Source of the DNA: Gelidibacter sp039916245
GTDB lineage: Bacteria; Bacteroidota; Bacteroidia; Flavobacteriales; Flavobacteriaceae
NCBI RefSeq assembly: GCF_039916245.1
Contig: NZ_JBDSLS010000152.1
Location: forward strand, 1-46,436
Reading direction: 5' to 3'
Length of the DNA: 46,436 nt
Below the pieces are notes generated by a model, which searched no databases, was not told where the DNA came from, and worked only from the letters and a program-made list of their open reading frames with translations. Shown here in pieces: positions 15,675 through 24,629 of the stretch; position 1 is the first letter of the stretch; every line of letters starts with the position of its first letter. Made by a program: the position numbers and the translations under genes.

Positions 15675-17741
15675 TTACCAAATTCTCACACGCTTTTCAG
15701 GTGCCAAGTACATTGGATCTCCTTCTTTAATATCAAAGGCTTCGTAAAACGCATCAATATTTTTTAAAGGTTGTGTTGCTCTCTGGATTCCTGGGGAATG
15801 TGGATCGGTTTTGATTTGAGTTCTAAGTGCATCCTCTCTGGATAAAGTCCTCCAAACGGTTGCCCAGCTCATAAAGAAACGTTGTTCTGGTGTAAATCCG
15901 TCAATATTATCAGGACGACCGTGTTTCGCAAAATCCAATTGCAAAGCATCATAAGCGCCAAGAACACCACCAAGATCACCAATATTTTCACCTAAAGTAA
16001 ATTTACCGTTGATGTACACGCTGTCCAATACTTCAATACCGCTGTATTGCTCAGCTAAAGCATCAGCACGTTTGGTAAATTCCTCTAAATCTTTTTCTGT
16101 CCACCAATTTTTCAAGTTACCATCGCCATCATAACGCGCTCCAGAATCATCAAAAGCATGAGAGATTTCATGGCCAATGACCGCGCCAATACCACCATAA
16201 TTCACAGCATCATCCGCGGTGTAATTATAGAACGGTGGCTGTAAAATAGCAGCAGGAAACACAATTTCGTTATTTCGTGGATTGAAATACGCATTTACTG
16301 TTTGTGGAGCCATCCCCCATTTTTTTCGATCCACAGGCTCATTGATTTCAGAGAAGTTTTTATCTCTGGCCCAATGGCTAACGGCCAACATATTTTGGGC
16401 ATAGCCATTACCTTCTTTTATTTGAAGTTTTGAATAGTCTTCCCACTCATCAGGATAGGCAATCTTAACGGTAAATTTATCTAATTTTTCAATTGCTTTT
16501 TTCTTAGTATCCTCAGTCATCCAATCTAACTTCGTGATTCTGTTCTTGAACGCTTGGATCACGTTGGCAATCATTTCTTCAGCTTTGGCTTTCGCTTCTG
16601 GTGGAAATTTCGCCTCTACATAAACTTTTCCAATAGCCTCGCCAACAGAACGATCAACAGTAGCTAAGGCGCGCTCTTGTGCAGGACGTTGCTTTTGTAC
16701 ACCATTCAGTGTTTTGTCATAAAAATCCCAGTTTGCCTTCTCCATTTCTGTAGTTAAATAGCTAGCAGAATCGTTTAGAGTATTCCAAACCATTAAGGTT
16801 TTGAGGTCTTCAATAGGCGTTTGCTTTAAGAAATTTTGTAAAGAAGCCATGTATTTCGGTTGCATGACATTTACAGTTTCGATCTTTTTATCAATCTTTA
16901 AATCGTCCACCAATTTTTGCCAGTTGATGGCAGGAGTCATTTTTTGTAAATCTGCAAAAGACGTCGGATTGTTATAATTACGCGCATCTCTCATCGCCAC
17001 TTTATCCAATCTTGGCTCGGCTAATTTGGTTTCCATCTCTAAAACCTTTTTTGCCGCAGCTTTTGCTTTCACCTCATCATAACCGATAAACTGAAGCATT
17101 CTCGTGATATGATCTACATATTGCTGTCTGATTTCCTTAGATTTCGCATCTTGATCCAAATAATAATCTCTTTGCAATCCTAGTCCGCCAGGAAAGATCC
17201 AAGCCATATTCATGCTACTGTCATTAAGGTTTGCTGACGACCCCAGGCCTGCAAAAGGTGCGCTCACGCCATCAACTGTGGCATAAACGGTTTGCACGTC
17301 ATTAAGGTTTTTGATGCCGGCAATCGCTTTTAATGCAGGTTCAATGGGAGCAATTCCCGCATTATTTCTCGCCACCGAATCCAACTCACTTTTAAAAAGC
17401 AACAAGGCTTTCTTTTGGTCCGTGCCATCCGCATAAGTATTCTGTTCAATTGCGGTATTTACAATATTAAGGACGTCTTGACGGGTTTCCTTTCGCAAAA
17501 CGCCGAAACCTCCCCAACGGGTTTCATCATCAGGAATCGTGGTGTTTTTCTCCCAGTTTCCATTAACATATTTGTAGAAATCGTCTTTCGGACTGACAGA
17601 AGTGTCCATGTTTTCGAGTACAATTCCTGGAATTTTTTCGTCCGCCATTGCCGTGTCCTTTTTTGGTTCGTCTTTACAACCCACAAGGGTCGCAAATACT
17701 AAACCAGTAGTCGCCAACGCGTACTTAAGATTGGTTTTCAT
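15675..17741 (-). CDS. pepO: M13-family (neprilysin/PepO) zinc metallopeptidase, lipoprotein
   Basis: 688 residues, normal for the family. The N-terminus KYALATTGLVFATLVGC is a lipoprotein signal with the lipid-modified Cys in VGC. The Peptidase_M13_N region begins PKDDFYKYVNGNWEKNTTIP. The catalytic core near residue 522 has VIGHEISHAFDDSGARYDGD (HExxH), preceded by VNAYFNPRNNEIVFPAAILQ (the NAYY-like substrate-binding segment). ENIGDLGGV supplies the third zinc ligand Glu. The C-terminal FDIKEGDPMYLAPEKRVRIW is the usual family ending. It cleaves short peptides outside the cytoplasm. It is monocistronic, with the terminator at 15614-15650 downstream. Confidence 0.95.
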   Translation of the reverse strand: MKTNLKYALATTGLVFATLVGCKDEPKKDTAMADEKIPGIVLENMDTSVSPKDDFYKYVNGNWEKNTTIPDDETRWGGFGVLRKETRQDVLNIVNTAIEQNTYADGTDQKKALLLFKSELDSVARNNAGIAPIEPALKAIAGIKNLNDVQTVYATVDGVSAPFAGLGSSANLNDSSMNMAWIFPGGLGLQRDYYLDQDAKSKEIRQQYVDHITRMLQFIGYDEVKAKAAAKKVLEMETKLAEPRLDKVAMRDARNYNNPTSFADLQKMTPAINWQKLVDDLKIDKKIETVNVMQPKYMASLQNFLKQTPIEDLKTLMVWNTLNDSASYLTTEMEKANWDFYDKTLNGVQKQRPAQERALATVDRSVGEAIGKVYVEAKFPPEAKAKAEEMIANVIQAFKNRITKLDWMTEDTKKKAIEKLDKFTVKIAYPDEWEDYSKLQIKEGNGYAQNMLAVSHWARDKNFSEINEPVDRKKWGMAPQTVNAYFNPRNNEIVFPAAILQPPFYNYTADDAVNYGGIGAVIGHEISHAFDDSGARYDGDGNLKNWWTEKDLEEFTKRADALAEQYSGIEVLDSVYINGKFTLGENIGDLGGVLGAYDALQLDFAKHGRPDNIDGFTPEQRFFMSWATVWRTLSREDALRTQIKTDPHSPGIQRATQPLKNIDAFYEAFDIKEGDPMYLAPEKRVRIW

Positions 17742-17844
17742 AGTGTTTAAGTGTTTAATTTGACTAAAAATAGTTATTATAAGAAGCTTGTTGCTCGTTT
17801 TTGTTACATATTAACAAGAAATTAAGAGAGTTTTTGACGGTTTT

Positions 17845-18022
17845 CAGTCAGCAGTCTTCAGTCTTCAGTCAGCAGTATTTAGTCTGAAGTGTTCGATTAG
17901 CAGTCATTTAAAAATTCGTCCGTACCGAGAAGGCACGTTCATGTAATCAACAATCTTCAATCTGCAATCAGCAATCTTAACCTCACACCTAATCCCTAAT
18001 ACCTCATCCCTAATGCCTACTT
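17845..18022. repeat. Three adjacent heptanucleotide tandem arrays
   Basis: Array A from 17845: CAGTCAG CAGTCTT, then CAGTCTT CAGTCAG, CAGTATT and TAGTCTG, decaying after that. Array B 17951-17978: CAATCTT, CAATCTG, CAATCAG, CAATCTT. Array C 17988-18022: CCTAATC, CCTAATA, CCTCATC, CCTAATG, CCTACTT. All have 7-base period but different units. The stop codon of the next minus-strand gene lies inside the last unit of array C. Confidence 0.85.
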
Positions 18023-18532
18023 CACCGGCACCTGAATCTGCTGCGCTTCCTTTTCAAACTTTTTGTTGATTTGAAGTTTCAGATTGACATCTGCGACAAG
18101 CAATTCTTTGATGGCTTCCAATAGCTCTTTTTTCTTAATGTTATCGAGATTGGCAAGGTCTTGCAGCCTTAGTAAATTGGTTTCTAAAACCGTCATTCGT
18201 GAGCGTATTGCTGGTGTGTTAACGCTTTCAGGCTGGCCTGCTTTTAATTCGTTAATAAACTCTTGCATGATTTTCTTCTCGACCTTAAAAAACGAAAGGT
18301 TTGCCTTCTTTAAAAGCTCAATATTAACTTGTAAATCCTGATATTTTTGCCAATCCCTAATAGCCTGTTCACTATCGGGACTCAAAATATAATCTGTATA
18401 GTTGAGTTTTTCAATATCCTCTGCAGTAACAGCAAAGGCGTTTTCCTGATTTTCAGAAGGTAGGTCTTCAACCTTTGGCTCAGATTTACAACCAATAAAA
18501 ATTAAGATACTTAATAACAAGAGTTGTTTCAT
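18017..18532 (-). CDS. Hypothetical lipoprotein, helical
   Basis: 171 residues. MKQLLLLSILIFIGCKSEPK is a clean lipoprotein signal with the lipobox IGC. The mature part is acidic near the start and then strongly helical, with coiled-coil-like spacing (LQVNIELLKKANLSFFKVEK, LETNLLRLQDLANLDNIKKK). No family recognised. The stop codon TAG (18017-18019 on the plus strand as CTA) is provided by the CCTACTT heptad repeat, so the C-terminus QIQVPVK may be set by the repeat array. It is divergent from the hybrid kinase gene. Confidence 0.72.
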   Translation of the reverse strand: MKQLLLLSILIFIGCKSEPKVEDLPSENQENAFAVTAEDIEKLNYTDYILSPDSEQAIRDWQKYQDLQVNIELLKKANLSFFKVEKKIMQEFINELKAGQPESVNTPAIRSRMTVLETNLLRLQDLANLDNIKKKELLEAIKELLVADVNLKLQINKKFEKEAQQIQVPVK

Positions 18533-18714
18533 ACCACAAAGACATTTGAAAATAGATGATTAGCGTTCAAAGGTAAATAAACTAAAGTTATCTTCATTTA
18601 TTAGCTTTTCAATTATTGATCTCATTCAACTAAATTTAATTCAACACAAAATAGTTTTAGGGGCAATGCGATTGAAACACATTTTTTATCTTGGCCCAAG
18701 TTTTAAATGTGTTT

Positions 18715-21153
18715 ATGAAATCATCTAACAGAAAAATCACTTTCAAGGTTCTTTTTGGCTATATCGCACTGGGGATATTAGCGGCAATTTCAGGATGGCT
18801 GGTGTTTTCTGAATTGGGCAATTTTACCGCTACCCAAACTGACGACCTCAAAGAACGTCATAAACTCATAAAAATAAGTGGTTTGGTGGCCGATATTTAT
18901 GAGAATGAAAGCTTGGCCAGAGCAGCGCTTCAGATGAATACGGACGAAAAATTTAGTGCCTATATTTCGCAAAATGATAGTCTTATTACCACTATTGACA
19001 CCTTGATGGTTTTAGTGAACAATCCTTATCAAAAGGCACTTTTAGATAGTGTGAAAGTAATTTTCGACAAAAAACAACAAGACCTGAATGAGTTGAGACG
19101 TCTTAAAAACACAAGCAGCTCTGAAAACTCCATCGAACAAACCATTAACAAACTAAAGACTATTGATCCTATTTTAGGAAAATCGACCTTAGAAGATCTT
19201 GTGGAAAATCCGAAGGGAATGGATCCCAAGACCAAAGAGGTCTTAGAGGATTGGGTGACCTATTTAAATGAAGTCAAAACAAAAGATCCTGTAAACGAAG
19301 TCGATCAAAAGGAAATTGACTCCATCGTGACCACTTCACGCAACATGCTCAATAAAATTCAAAAAGATTTCGCTGCGCAAAAGCAATCCTTGATGCTTAA
19401 GGAGCGCGAACTGGTGGAAAACGATTTGACAACCTCTCGTCAATTAAGAAATCTGCTTCGCACATTGGAACGTGAGATGGTCGCCTCTTCTCAAAGTATC
19501 ATTACCCAACGTCAAAAAGCACTGGATAGAGGCACGACGATCATTTCATTGTCGGCCATTGTCAGTTTTATTTTGGTCACCATTTTTTCATTTATCATTT
19601 TAAATGATTTTTGGAAAAGTCAGGAGTATCGCGATGAACTTGAAAAATCCAATGCCTACACCAACTCCCTATTAAAAAGCAGGGAGCAATTGATCAATAT
19701 GGTCAGTCATGATTTACGATCGCCATTGAGCACCATTTCTGGCTATAGTGAATTGCTGCACAAAACCGCGCAAAACAGCAAAGAGGAAAACTATTTGGAC
19801 CATATTAAAAATGCTTCCAGTTATATGAGTCAATTAGTGGATGACCTCTTAGAGTTTTCCAAATTGGAAGATGGTCATATTACAATTGAGATGGTGCCTT
19901 TCTGCCTCAATAGTCTTGTGGATGAAACCACTGAAAACATTAAGGCCATTTACGCCGACAAACCTATTGAACTCATCATAAATCAAGACCCAGCGCTTGA
20001 CATTACGATTGCCTCCGATCCTTTCCGAGTGAAACAAATTTTATACAATCTTATCGGCAATGCCTATAAATTCACTGATAAAGGCAGTATTACCGTCAGC
20101 ACTAAATTGCAGGTAAAAAACAGAGCTTATAGTGCCGTCATAAACGTTTCCGATACAGGTATTGGCATTAGTAAAGAGAAACAACACGATATTTTTAATG
20201 CCTTTACCCAAGTTAACGAAATCAGTAATGCCAAAAATTCCGGTTTTGGTCTGGGATTAGCGATTTCAAAAAAACTAGTGAATTTATTAAAAGGTCAATT
20301 GACTTTAGAGAGCGCACCTGGAAAAGGAAGCAGTTTTGAATTCTTTTTTCCGGTAAAGCTTTCTGATCAACCTTTGGAGATTAAAGCAGTCACACCATCC
20401 AACGCAAATTTCAAATTAAAAGCCGTCGTGGTGGATGATGATGTGTCACTGCGCCAACTCATCGTTGATATTTTAGAGCAACATGAAGTGACCACTCATG
20501 CCTTTGAAGATGCCAAAGCAGCACTTTCCGCATTGGAAAACCTGTCTTATGACGTGATCATTACCGACATTCAATTGCCAAAAATGAATGGTTTTCATTT
20601 TATGGAAACCGTAAAACAATTACCATTTTATAAACAGCAACCCATTATTGCCATGACGGGCAGAAAGGATATTGATACGGAAGAATATCTCAACAGTGGC
20701 TTCTCAAAAGTGGTTTACAAACCTTTTGAAGCCCACATTTGGTTTGATATTTTAAGTGAATTATTTCCAGAAAGCATCACACAACCTGAAGAAGATCATA
20801 AAAAAACAACTTTCCGATCCGACTATTTTGACACCAATTCCATCGCCGGATTTTTAAATTATGATGAAGAGGCTTTAAAATCGCTTTTAGAATTATTTTT
20901 AAAAGACACCAAAAAACACATGGCCGAGTTAAAATTGGCGCAACAGCAAAACGACCTGCAAACCATCAAGGACCTGAGTCATCGCATGCTCACGATGTTT
21001 AAGCAATTAAAAGCCACTACTGTGGTGCCTCACCTAGAAATATTAGAGCAGAGCCCTGTTGTGGACAATCAACTTTTAGAAGCGTTAGAAATTAAGCTCA
21101 CGGCTTTTTGTGAGGACATGGAAGCTTATATCACTCCAAATCATACTCCTTGA
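18715..21153 (+). CDS. Hybrid sensor histidine kinase with receiver and Hpt domains
   Basis: 812 residues from ATG at 18715. TM1 is near residues 10-33 (VLFGYIALGILAAISGWLVF) and TM2 about 274-298. They enclose a helical periplasmic sensor (ISGLVADIYENESLARAALQ), CHASE3-like. Then HisKA with His332 (MVSHDLRSPLSTISGYSELL), HATPase_c (NLIGNAYKFTDKG, SDTGIGISKE, GFGLGLAISK), receiver with Asp618 (VIITDIQLPKMNG), and an Hpt-like end with His756 (KDLSHRMLTMFKQLKA). A full phosphorelay thus sits in one chain and could pass phosphate to a separate regulator. Its 3' end overlaps the convergent NtrC-type regulator by 23 bases. Confidence 0.92.
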   Translation: MKSSNRKITFKVLFGYIALGILAAISGWLVFSELGNFTATQTDDLKERHKLIKISGLVADIYENESLARAALQMNTDEKFSAYISQNDSLITTIDTLMVLVNNPYQKALLDSVKVIFDKKQQDLNELRRLKNTSSSENSIEQTINKLKTIDPILGKSTLEDLVENPKGMDPKTKEVLEDWVTYLNEVKTKDPVNEVDQKEIDSIVTTSRNMLNKIQKDFAAQKQSLMLKERELVENDLTTSRQLRNLLRTLEREMVASSQSIITQRQKALDRGTTIISLSAIVSFILVTIFSFIILNDFWKSQEYRDELEKSNAYTNSLLKSREQLINMVSHDLRSPLSTISGYSELLHKTAQNSKEENYLDHIKNASSYMSQLVDDLLEFSKLEDGHITIEMVPFCLNSLVDETTENIKAIYADKPIELIINQDPALDITIASDPFRVKQILYNLIGNAYKFTDKGSITVSTKLQVKNRAYSAVINVSDTGIGISKEKQHDIFNAFTQVNEISNAKNSGFGLGLAISKKLVNLLKGQLTLESAPGKGSSFEFFFPVKLSDQPLEIKAVTPSNANFKLKAVVVDDDVSLRQLIVDILEQHEVTTHAFEDAKAALSALENLSYDVIITDIQLPKMNGFHFMETVKQLPFYKQQPIIAMTGRKDIDTEEYLNSGFSKVVYKPFEAHIWFDILSELFPESITQPEEDHKKTTFRSDYFDTNSIAGFLNYDEEALKSLLELFLKDTKKHMAELKLAQQQNDLQTIKDLSHRMLTMFKQLKATTVVPHLEILEQSPVVDNQLLEALEIKLTAFCEDMEAYITPNHTP

Positions 21154-22477
21154 GTTTGTTGTAAAGTGTTTTTCGGGAAAAATTAAGCAATTTTGCCGCT
21201 TGGGTTTTATTGTTGTTGGCCTCTTGAAGGACTTTTAAGATCAACTCCTTCTCATTCGTTTTTGCAGAAAAAGAAGGTGGCGTTACTTCTTTTATAGGTG
21301 CAGCAGACAATTCATGGGGAAGCACTTCCTTTTGAATTACATGACCAGTGGTCAATAAAGTGGCACGTTTGATAACGTTGGAAAGCTCACGCAAATTCCC
21401 TGGCCAAGAATAGGTTTGGAATATTTTTAAAACTTCTGGAGAAAAACCGATGATGGATTTGTTCAATTGCTGATTGGCATTTTCCAAAAAGAAATCGGCA
21501 TAAAGAATAAGATCATCCCGGCGTTCTTGCAAATTAGGAACTTTGATAAAAAACTCATTCAATCGGTGGTATAAATCTTCTCTAAAATCGCCTTGCTCCA
21601 CGGCTTTCAGTAAATCCTCATTAGTCGCCGTCAACAATCGAATATCGACTTCAATTTCGTCATTACTTCCGATAGGTTTGACACGTCTCTCCTGAAGTGC
21701 TCGCAATAATTGAATTTGGTTTTCGTAAGTTAAATTCCCCACCTCATCCAAAAATAAGGTACCACCGTTGGCGGCTTCAAAATGGCCTATTTTATCATTG
21801 ATGGCTCCTGTAAAAGAGCCTTTTTTATGTCCAAAAAATTCGCTAGCCGCTATTTCCTTTGGAATGGCGCCACAGTCGACCGCAATAAAAGGCTTATTTT
21901 TTCTCGAGCTTTTTAAATGAATGGCTTTAGCGACCACTTCCTTACCTGTTCCACTTTCGCCTGAAATCAAAACCGACATGTTTGTAGGTGCCACCAGATT
22001 AATATGATCATACAACACCTTTGAGGCGGCGCTAATCCCAGTTACAAACCCTGCCTCAGCTTTAGATTGATTTTTTGGTGTGGAAGGTGTTGGGTCTTGT
22101 GGTGTTTTTGTTTGATGTTTTTCGTTCAACGCATTTTTCACGACCTGCAATACCTCTTCCGGATTAAATGGTTTAGAGATATAATCAAAAGCACCATCTT
22201 TCATGGCTTTAACAGCGGTGGAAACTTCGGCGTAACCTGTCATCAGAACCACAGGAACAGAAGCGTCCTTGGTTTTAATATGGTTCAATAATGCAATCCC
22301 ATCGCCATCAGGAAGTCGGAGATCAGTAAACACCAAATCAAAAGTCGAATTCTTAACTTTCGTTTTGGCATCTTCAAGGGTGTAAGCTAAGGTAACCTCA
22401 TGCTGATGGCGCTCCAAAAAACGTCGTAACATTTCAGAAAAACTGACATCATCTTCAACCAACAAAATCGCGCTCAT
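21131..22477 (-). CDS. Sigma-54-dependent response regulator (NtrC/AtoC type)
   Basis: 448 residues. Receiver domain 1-118 with acidic pair VEDD and phospho-acceptor Asp52 (LVFTDLRLPDGDG). AAA+ domain with Walker A GESGTGKE (173-180), the sigma-54 loop GSFTGA at 220-225 (usual form GAFTGA, Ala to Ser), Walker B GGTLFLDEVGNL and the arginine-finger region. Fis-type HTH at the C-terminus (NNNKTQAAKLLNFSRKTLYN). It activates sigma-54 promoters when phosphorylated. The hybrid kinase encoded tail-to-tail is the obvious candidate partner but that is inference. The two PepSY-like genes lie upstream on the same strand. Confidence 0.95.
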   Translation of the reverse strand: MSAILLVEDDVSFSEMLRRFLERHQHEVTLAYTLEDAKTKVKNSTFDLVFTDLRLPDGDGIALLNHIKTKDASVPVVLMTGYAEVSTAVKAMKDGAFDYISKPFNPEEVLQVVKNALNEKHQTKTPQDPTPSTPKNQSKAEAGFVTGISAASKVLYDHINLVAPTNMSVLISGESGTGKEVVAKAIHLKSSRKNKPFIAVDCGAIPKEIAASEFFGHKKGSFTGAINDKIGHFEAANGGTLFLDEVGNLTYENQIQLLRALQERRVKPIGSNDEIEVDIRLLTATNEDLLKAVEQGDFREDLYHRLNEFFIKVPNLQERRDDLILYADFFLENANQQLNKSIIGFSPEVLKIFQTYSWPGNLRELSNVIKRATLLTTGHVIQKEVLPHELSAAPIKEVTPPSFSAKTNEKELILKVLQEANNNKTQAAKLLNFSRKTLYNKLKEYDLE

Positions 22478-22541
22478 AGCTTGTTCATTTTTACAAAAAT
22501 ATCAAGTTAAACTCAGTAAACCTTCTAAAAAAAACATAAAA

Positions 22542-22572
22542 AAAAAGGACGTTCTATAAAAACGTCCTTTTT
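22542..22572 (-). terminator. Intrinsic terminator after the PepSY-like genes
   Basis: AAAAAGGACGTT (22542-22553), a 7-base loop, AACGTCCTTTTT (22561-22572). It separates the small genes from the downstream regulator gene. Confidence 0.85.
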
Positions 22573-22593
22573 CTGCTTAAATAAAGTGGATTC

Positions 22594-22896
22594 TTAGTCT
22601 TTTTTAATCCAGTGTCCATCCTTATCAGCGTACACCGTTGATGCCGCTCCATCAACGGTAATCTCTAATTTATATTCTTGCTTATGGTTGACATAAGCTT
22701 TATTAAGAGTCGCGGTCTGAAAATCGGCTGCCAATGCATCTTTTACAGCTTTTGGAAGCGCTGTGGTTTTTATTTCCTTATAATCGTCCTGTACGGCTAC
22801 CACTATTTCATCGGTTTGTTTGATTGCAAATGCTGATGTGGCATAGGTTGATAGTCCTCCCAATACGATTGCTGCTGTTAAAATTACTTTTTTCAT
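22594..22896 (-). CDS. PepSY-like small periplasmic protein (copy 2)
   Basis: 100 residues. The signal peptide MKKVILTAAIVLGGLSTYAT ends near SAFA. The mature part is one PepSY-like/BLIP-like unit: YKEIKTTALPKAVKDALAAD, TATLNKAYVNHKQEYKLEIT, and STVYADKDGHWIKKD at the end. This small fold (DUF2874-like) is thought to bind or inhibit peptides at the cell surface; the role is unproven. It is a clear tandem paralogue of the next gene (about 70% identical by eye), separated by 59 bases and followed by a terminator. Confidence 0.82.
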   Translation of the reverse strand: MKKVILTAAIVLGGLSTYATSAFAIKQTDEIVVAVQDDYKEIKTTALPKAVKDALAADFQTATLNKAYVNHKQEYKLEITVDGAASTVYADKDGHWIKKD

Positions 22897-22955
22897 GATG
22901 TTATATGTTTTAAATGTTTATTTGAGATATGTTATACTACTATAATCGATGGAAC

Positions 22956-23258
22956 TTATTCCTTTTCAATCCAGTTTCCGTCCTTGTCAGCGTATACGGA
23001 TGACTTCGCGCCATCAACAGTAATGTCCAATTTATACTCTTGCGCATCATTTACATAAGCTTTATCAAGCGTGGCAGTTGGAAAATCTGCTGCCAAAGCA
23101 TCTCTCACAGCTTGTGGAAGTGCATCTACTTTAATTTCTTTATATTCTTGATTTATGGTTATCATTATGGCATCTGTTGTATTCATTGCGAATGCTGAAG
23201 TTGCATAAGTTGATAATCCTCCTAATACGATTGCTACTGATAAAACTACCTTTTTCAT
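22956..23258 (-). CDS. PepSY-like small periplasmic protein (copy 1)
   Basis: 100 residues, same build as its downstream neighbour: signal peptide MKKVVLSVAIVLGGLSTYAT, then YKEIKVDALPQAVRDALAAD, TATLDKAYVNDAQEYKLDIT and a WIEKE end. The signal peptides are nearly identical, whereas the residues just after them (MNTTDAIMITINQE) differ most, as expected after a recent duplication. It is first in the pair and probably carries the promoter. I looked for a sigma-54 promoter (GG-N10-GC) upstream, given the regulator gene next door, and found none that convinces. Confidence 0.82.
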   Translation of the reverse strand: MKKVVLSVAIVLGGLSTYATSAFAMNTTDAIMITINQEYKEIKVDALPQAVRDALAADFPTATLDKAYVNDAQEYKLDITVDGAKSSVYADKDGNWIEKE

Positions 23259-23559
23259 AATCTTTTAAATTTTATTGTTTAACTGTTATTTGTTTGTTGT
23301 GTTATTATCTAATAAGAAATAAACATGCCATTGCAGCGATCAGCATGAAGCAGACCTCTAGAAATCTGATTATCAGGACAATAACTAGATTTACCGGGAT
23401 TTTTAATTTTTGAAAAGTGTGTAAAAACTCAATTTTCACGTAACAGTCCGTGTAAAAATTATACAATGATCTACTTTTGAGAGGTTTTAGTTAAACATGA
23501 CATTATATGAATCATAAATTCATTCCATAAAACAGGATAATCTTCATCAAAAAACTTTG
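23259..23559. other. Divergent intergenic region, no gene seen
   Basis: About 300 bases between the PepSY-like genes and threonine dehydrogenase. Contains AT-rich sequence and a loose GTGTAAAAA direct repeat (near 23419 and 23450). No ORF with protein-like composition. Confidence 0.4.
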
Positions 23560-23567
23560 TACTTTTG
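23560..23567 (+). promoter_or_regulatory. Likely -7 box of the threonine dehydrogenase gene
   Basis: TACTTTTG matches TAnnTTTG and sits 19 bases before the ATG at 23586. No clear -33 TTG at standard spacing. Confidence 0.45.
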
Positions 23568-23585
23568 CCTTCAAATCTATCAACA

Positions 23586-24548
23586 ATGGCTCAAAAAATT
23601 CTAATTATTGGCGCAGGTGGCCAAATTGGCTCTGAATTAACGCTTAAATTACGAAGCATTCATGGCGATGAAAATGTTATCGCATCAGACATCAATTATA
23701 ACAATCTTGACTTAGTCAATTCAGGAATTTTTGAAATTGTTGACGCACAAGATTACGGTTCAATCTTGCTTTGTGTAGAAAAACATCAGATCGACACCGT
23801 TTATTTAATGGCCGCTATGTTAAGTGCTACGGGAGAAAAGTACCCTATGAAAGCTTGGGACTTGAATATGAATTCCTTATTTCATGTTTTAAATCTTGCG
23901 AAGGCTAAATTTATAAGTAAAGTATTCTGGCCATCAAGTATTGCCGTTTTTGGACCAACCACTCCTAAAGATAATACACCTCAGCACACCGTTATGGAGC
24001 CTACAACAGTTTATGGGATGACCAAACAAGTGGGCGAACGTTGGTGCGAATATTATTATGATAAATACGGTGTTGACGTGCGCAGTATCCGCTATCCGGG
24101 AATCATTAGCTGGAAAACCATGCCAGGAGGCGGCACCACAGATTATGCTGTTGAAATTTATCACAAAGCCATCACTGATGGAAAATATGAAAGTTTCCTA
24201 TCAGAAAACACCGAATTGCCAATGATGTTTATGGATGACGCCATTGATGCGACCATTCAAATTATGGATGCACCTGCTGAATCATTATCTATTAGATCAT
24301 CTTATAACTTGGCCGCCATGAGTTTTACACCTAAAGACATCGCTGCTGAAATTAAAAATCACATCAAGGATTTTACCATTACCTATAATCCGGATTTCAG
24401 ACAGCAGATTGCCGATACATGGCCAAAATCAATTGATGACAGTCTTGCCAGAAAAGATTGGAACTGGAACCATCAGTTCGATCTCAAAAAAATGAGCGCT
24501 GAAATGTTGACCGAATTAGGCAAAAAATACGCTACTTCCGAAAAATAA
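23586..24548 (+). CDS. tdh: L-threonine 3-dehydrogenase, short-chain (SDR) type
   Basis: 320 residues from ATG at 23586; an upstream in-frame TTG is ignored because the Rossmann strand starts directly (KILIIGAGGQIGSELTLKLR). DIYLMAALLSA-like DTVYLMAAMLSATGEKYPMK, VFWPSSIAVFGPTTPKDNTP, TTVYGMTKQVGERWCEYYYD (catalytic Tyr-x3-Lys), VRSIRYPGIISWKTMPGGGT and SSYNLAAMSFTPKDIAAEI are near-identical in pattern to the SDR-type threonine dehydrogenase known from Flavobacterium frigidimaris. It oxidises L-threonine to 2-amino-3-ketobutyrate with NAD+; the partner ligase Kbl is not in the window. Cytoplasmic. Confidence 0.93.
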   Translation: MAQKILIIGAGGQIGSELTLKLRSIHGDENVIASDINYNNLDLVNSGIFEIVDAQDYGSILLCVEKHQIDTVYLMAAMLSATGEKYPMKAWDLNMNSLFHVLNLAKAKFISKVFWPSSIAVFGPTTPKDNTPQHTVMEPTTVYGMTKQVGERWCEYYYDKYGVDVRSIRYPGIISWKTMPGGGTTDYAVEIYHKAITDGKYESFLSENTELPMMFMDDAIDATIQIMDAPAESLSIRSSYNLAAMSFTPKDIAAEIKNHIKDFTITYNPDFRQQIADTWPKSIDDSLARKDWNWNHQFDLKKMSAEMLTELGKKYATSEK

Positions 24549-24562
24549 TTTTCAAAAGATGA

Positions 24563-24629
24563 TGACATTCTATTGATTTAAGAGATGCACCCTTAAATGA
24601 GGTATCATTCTCTTAAATCCATAGTGTCA
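24563..24629 (+). promoter_or_regulatory. Long imperfect hairpin ending at a micro-ORF start codon
   Basis: TGACA (24563-24567) faces TGTCA (24625-24629). Between them GATTTAAGAGA and TCTCTTAAATC form an 11-bp perfect stem, extended inward by TGCACC/GGTATCA. The last A of TGTCA is the A of the next ATG. No T-run follows, so it is not a simple terminator. It may control translation of the small ORF. Confidence 0.55.

Noticed and set aside
17845..18022. CRISPR array
   Set aside because: Repeats are 7 bases with no spacers of constant length and no cas genes.
23259..23585. Sigma-54 promoter for the PepSY-like genes
   Set aside because: A TGGCA word is present but the GC element at the required distance is absent.
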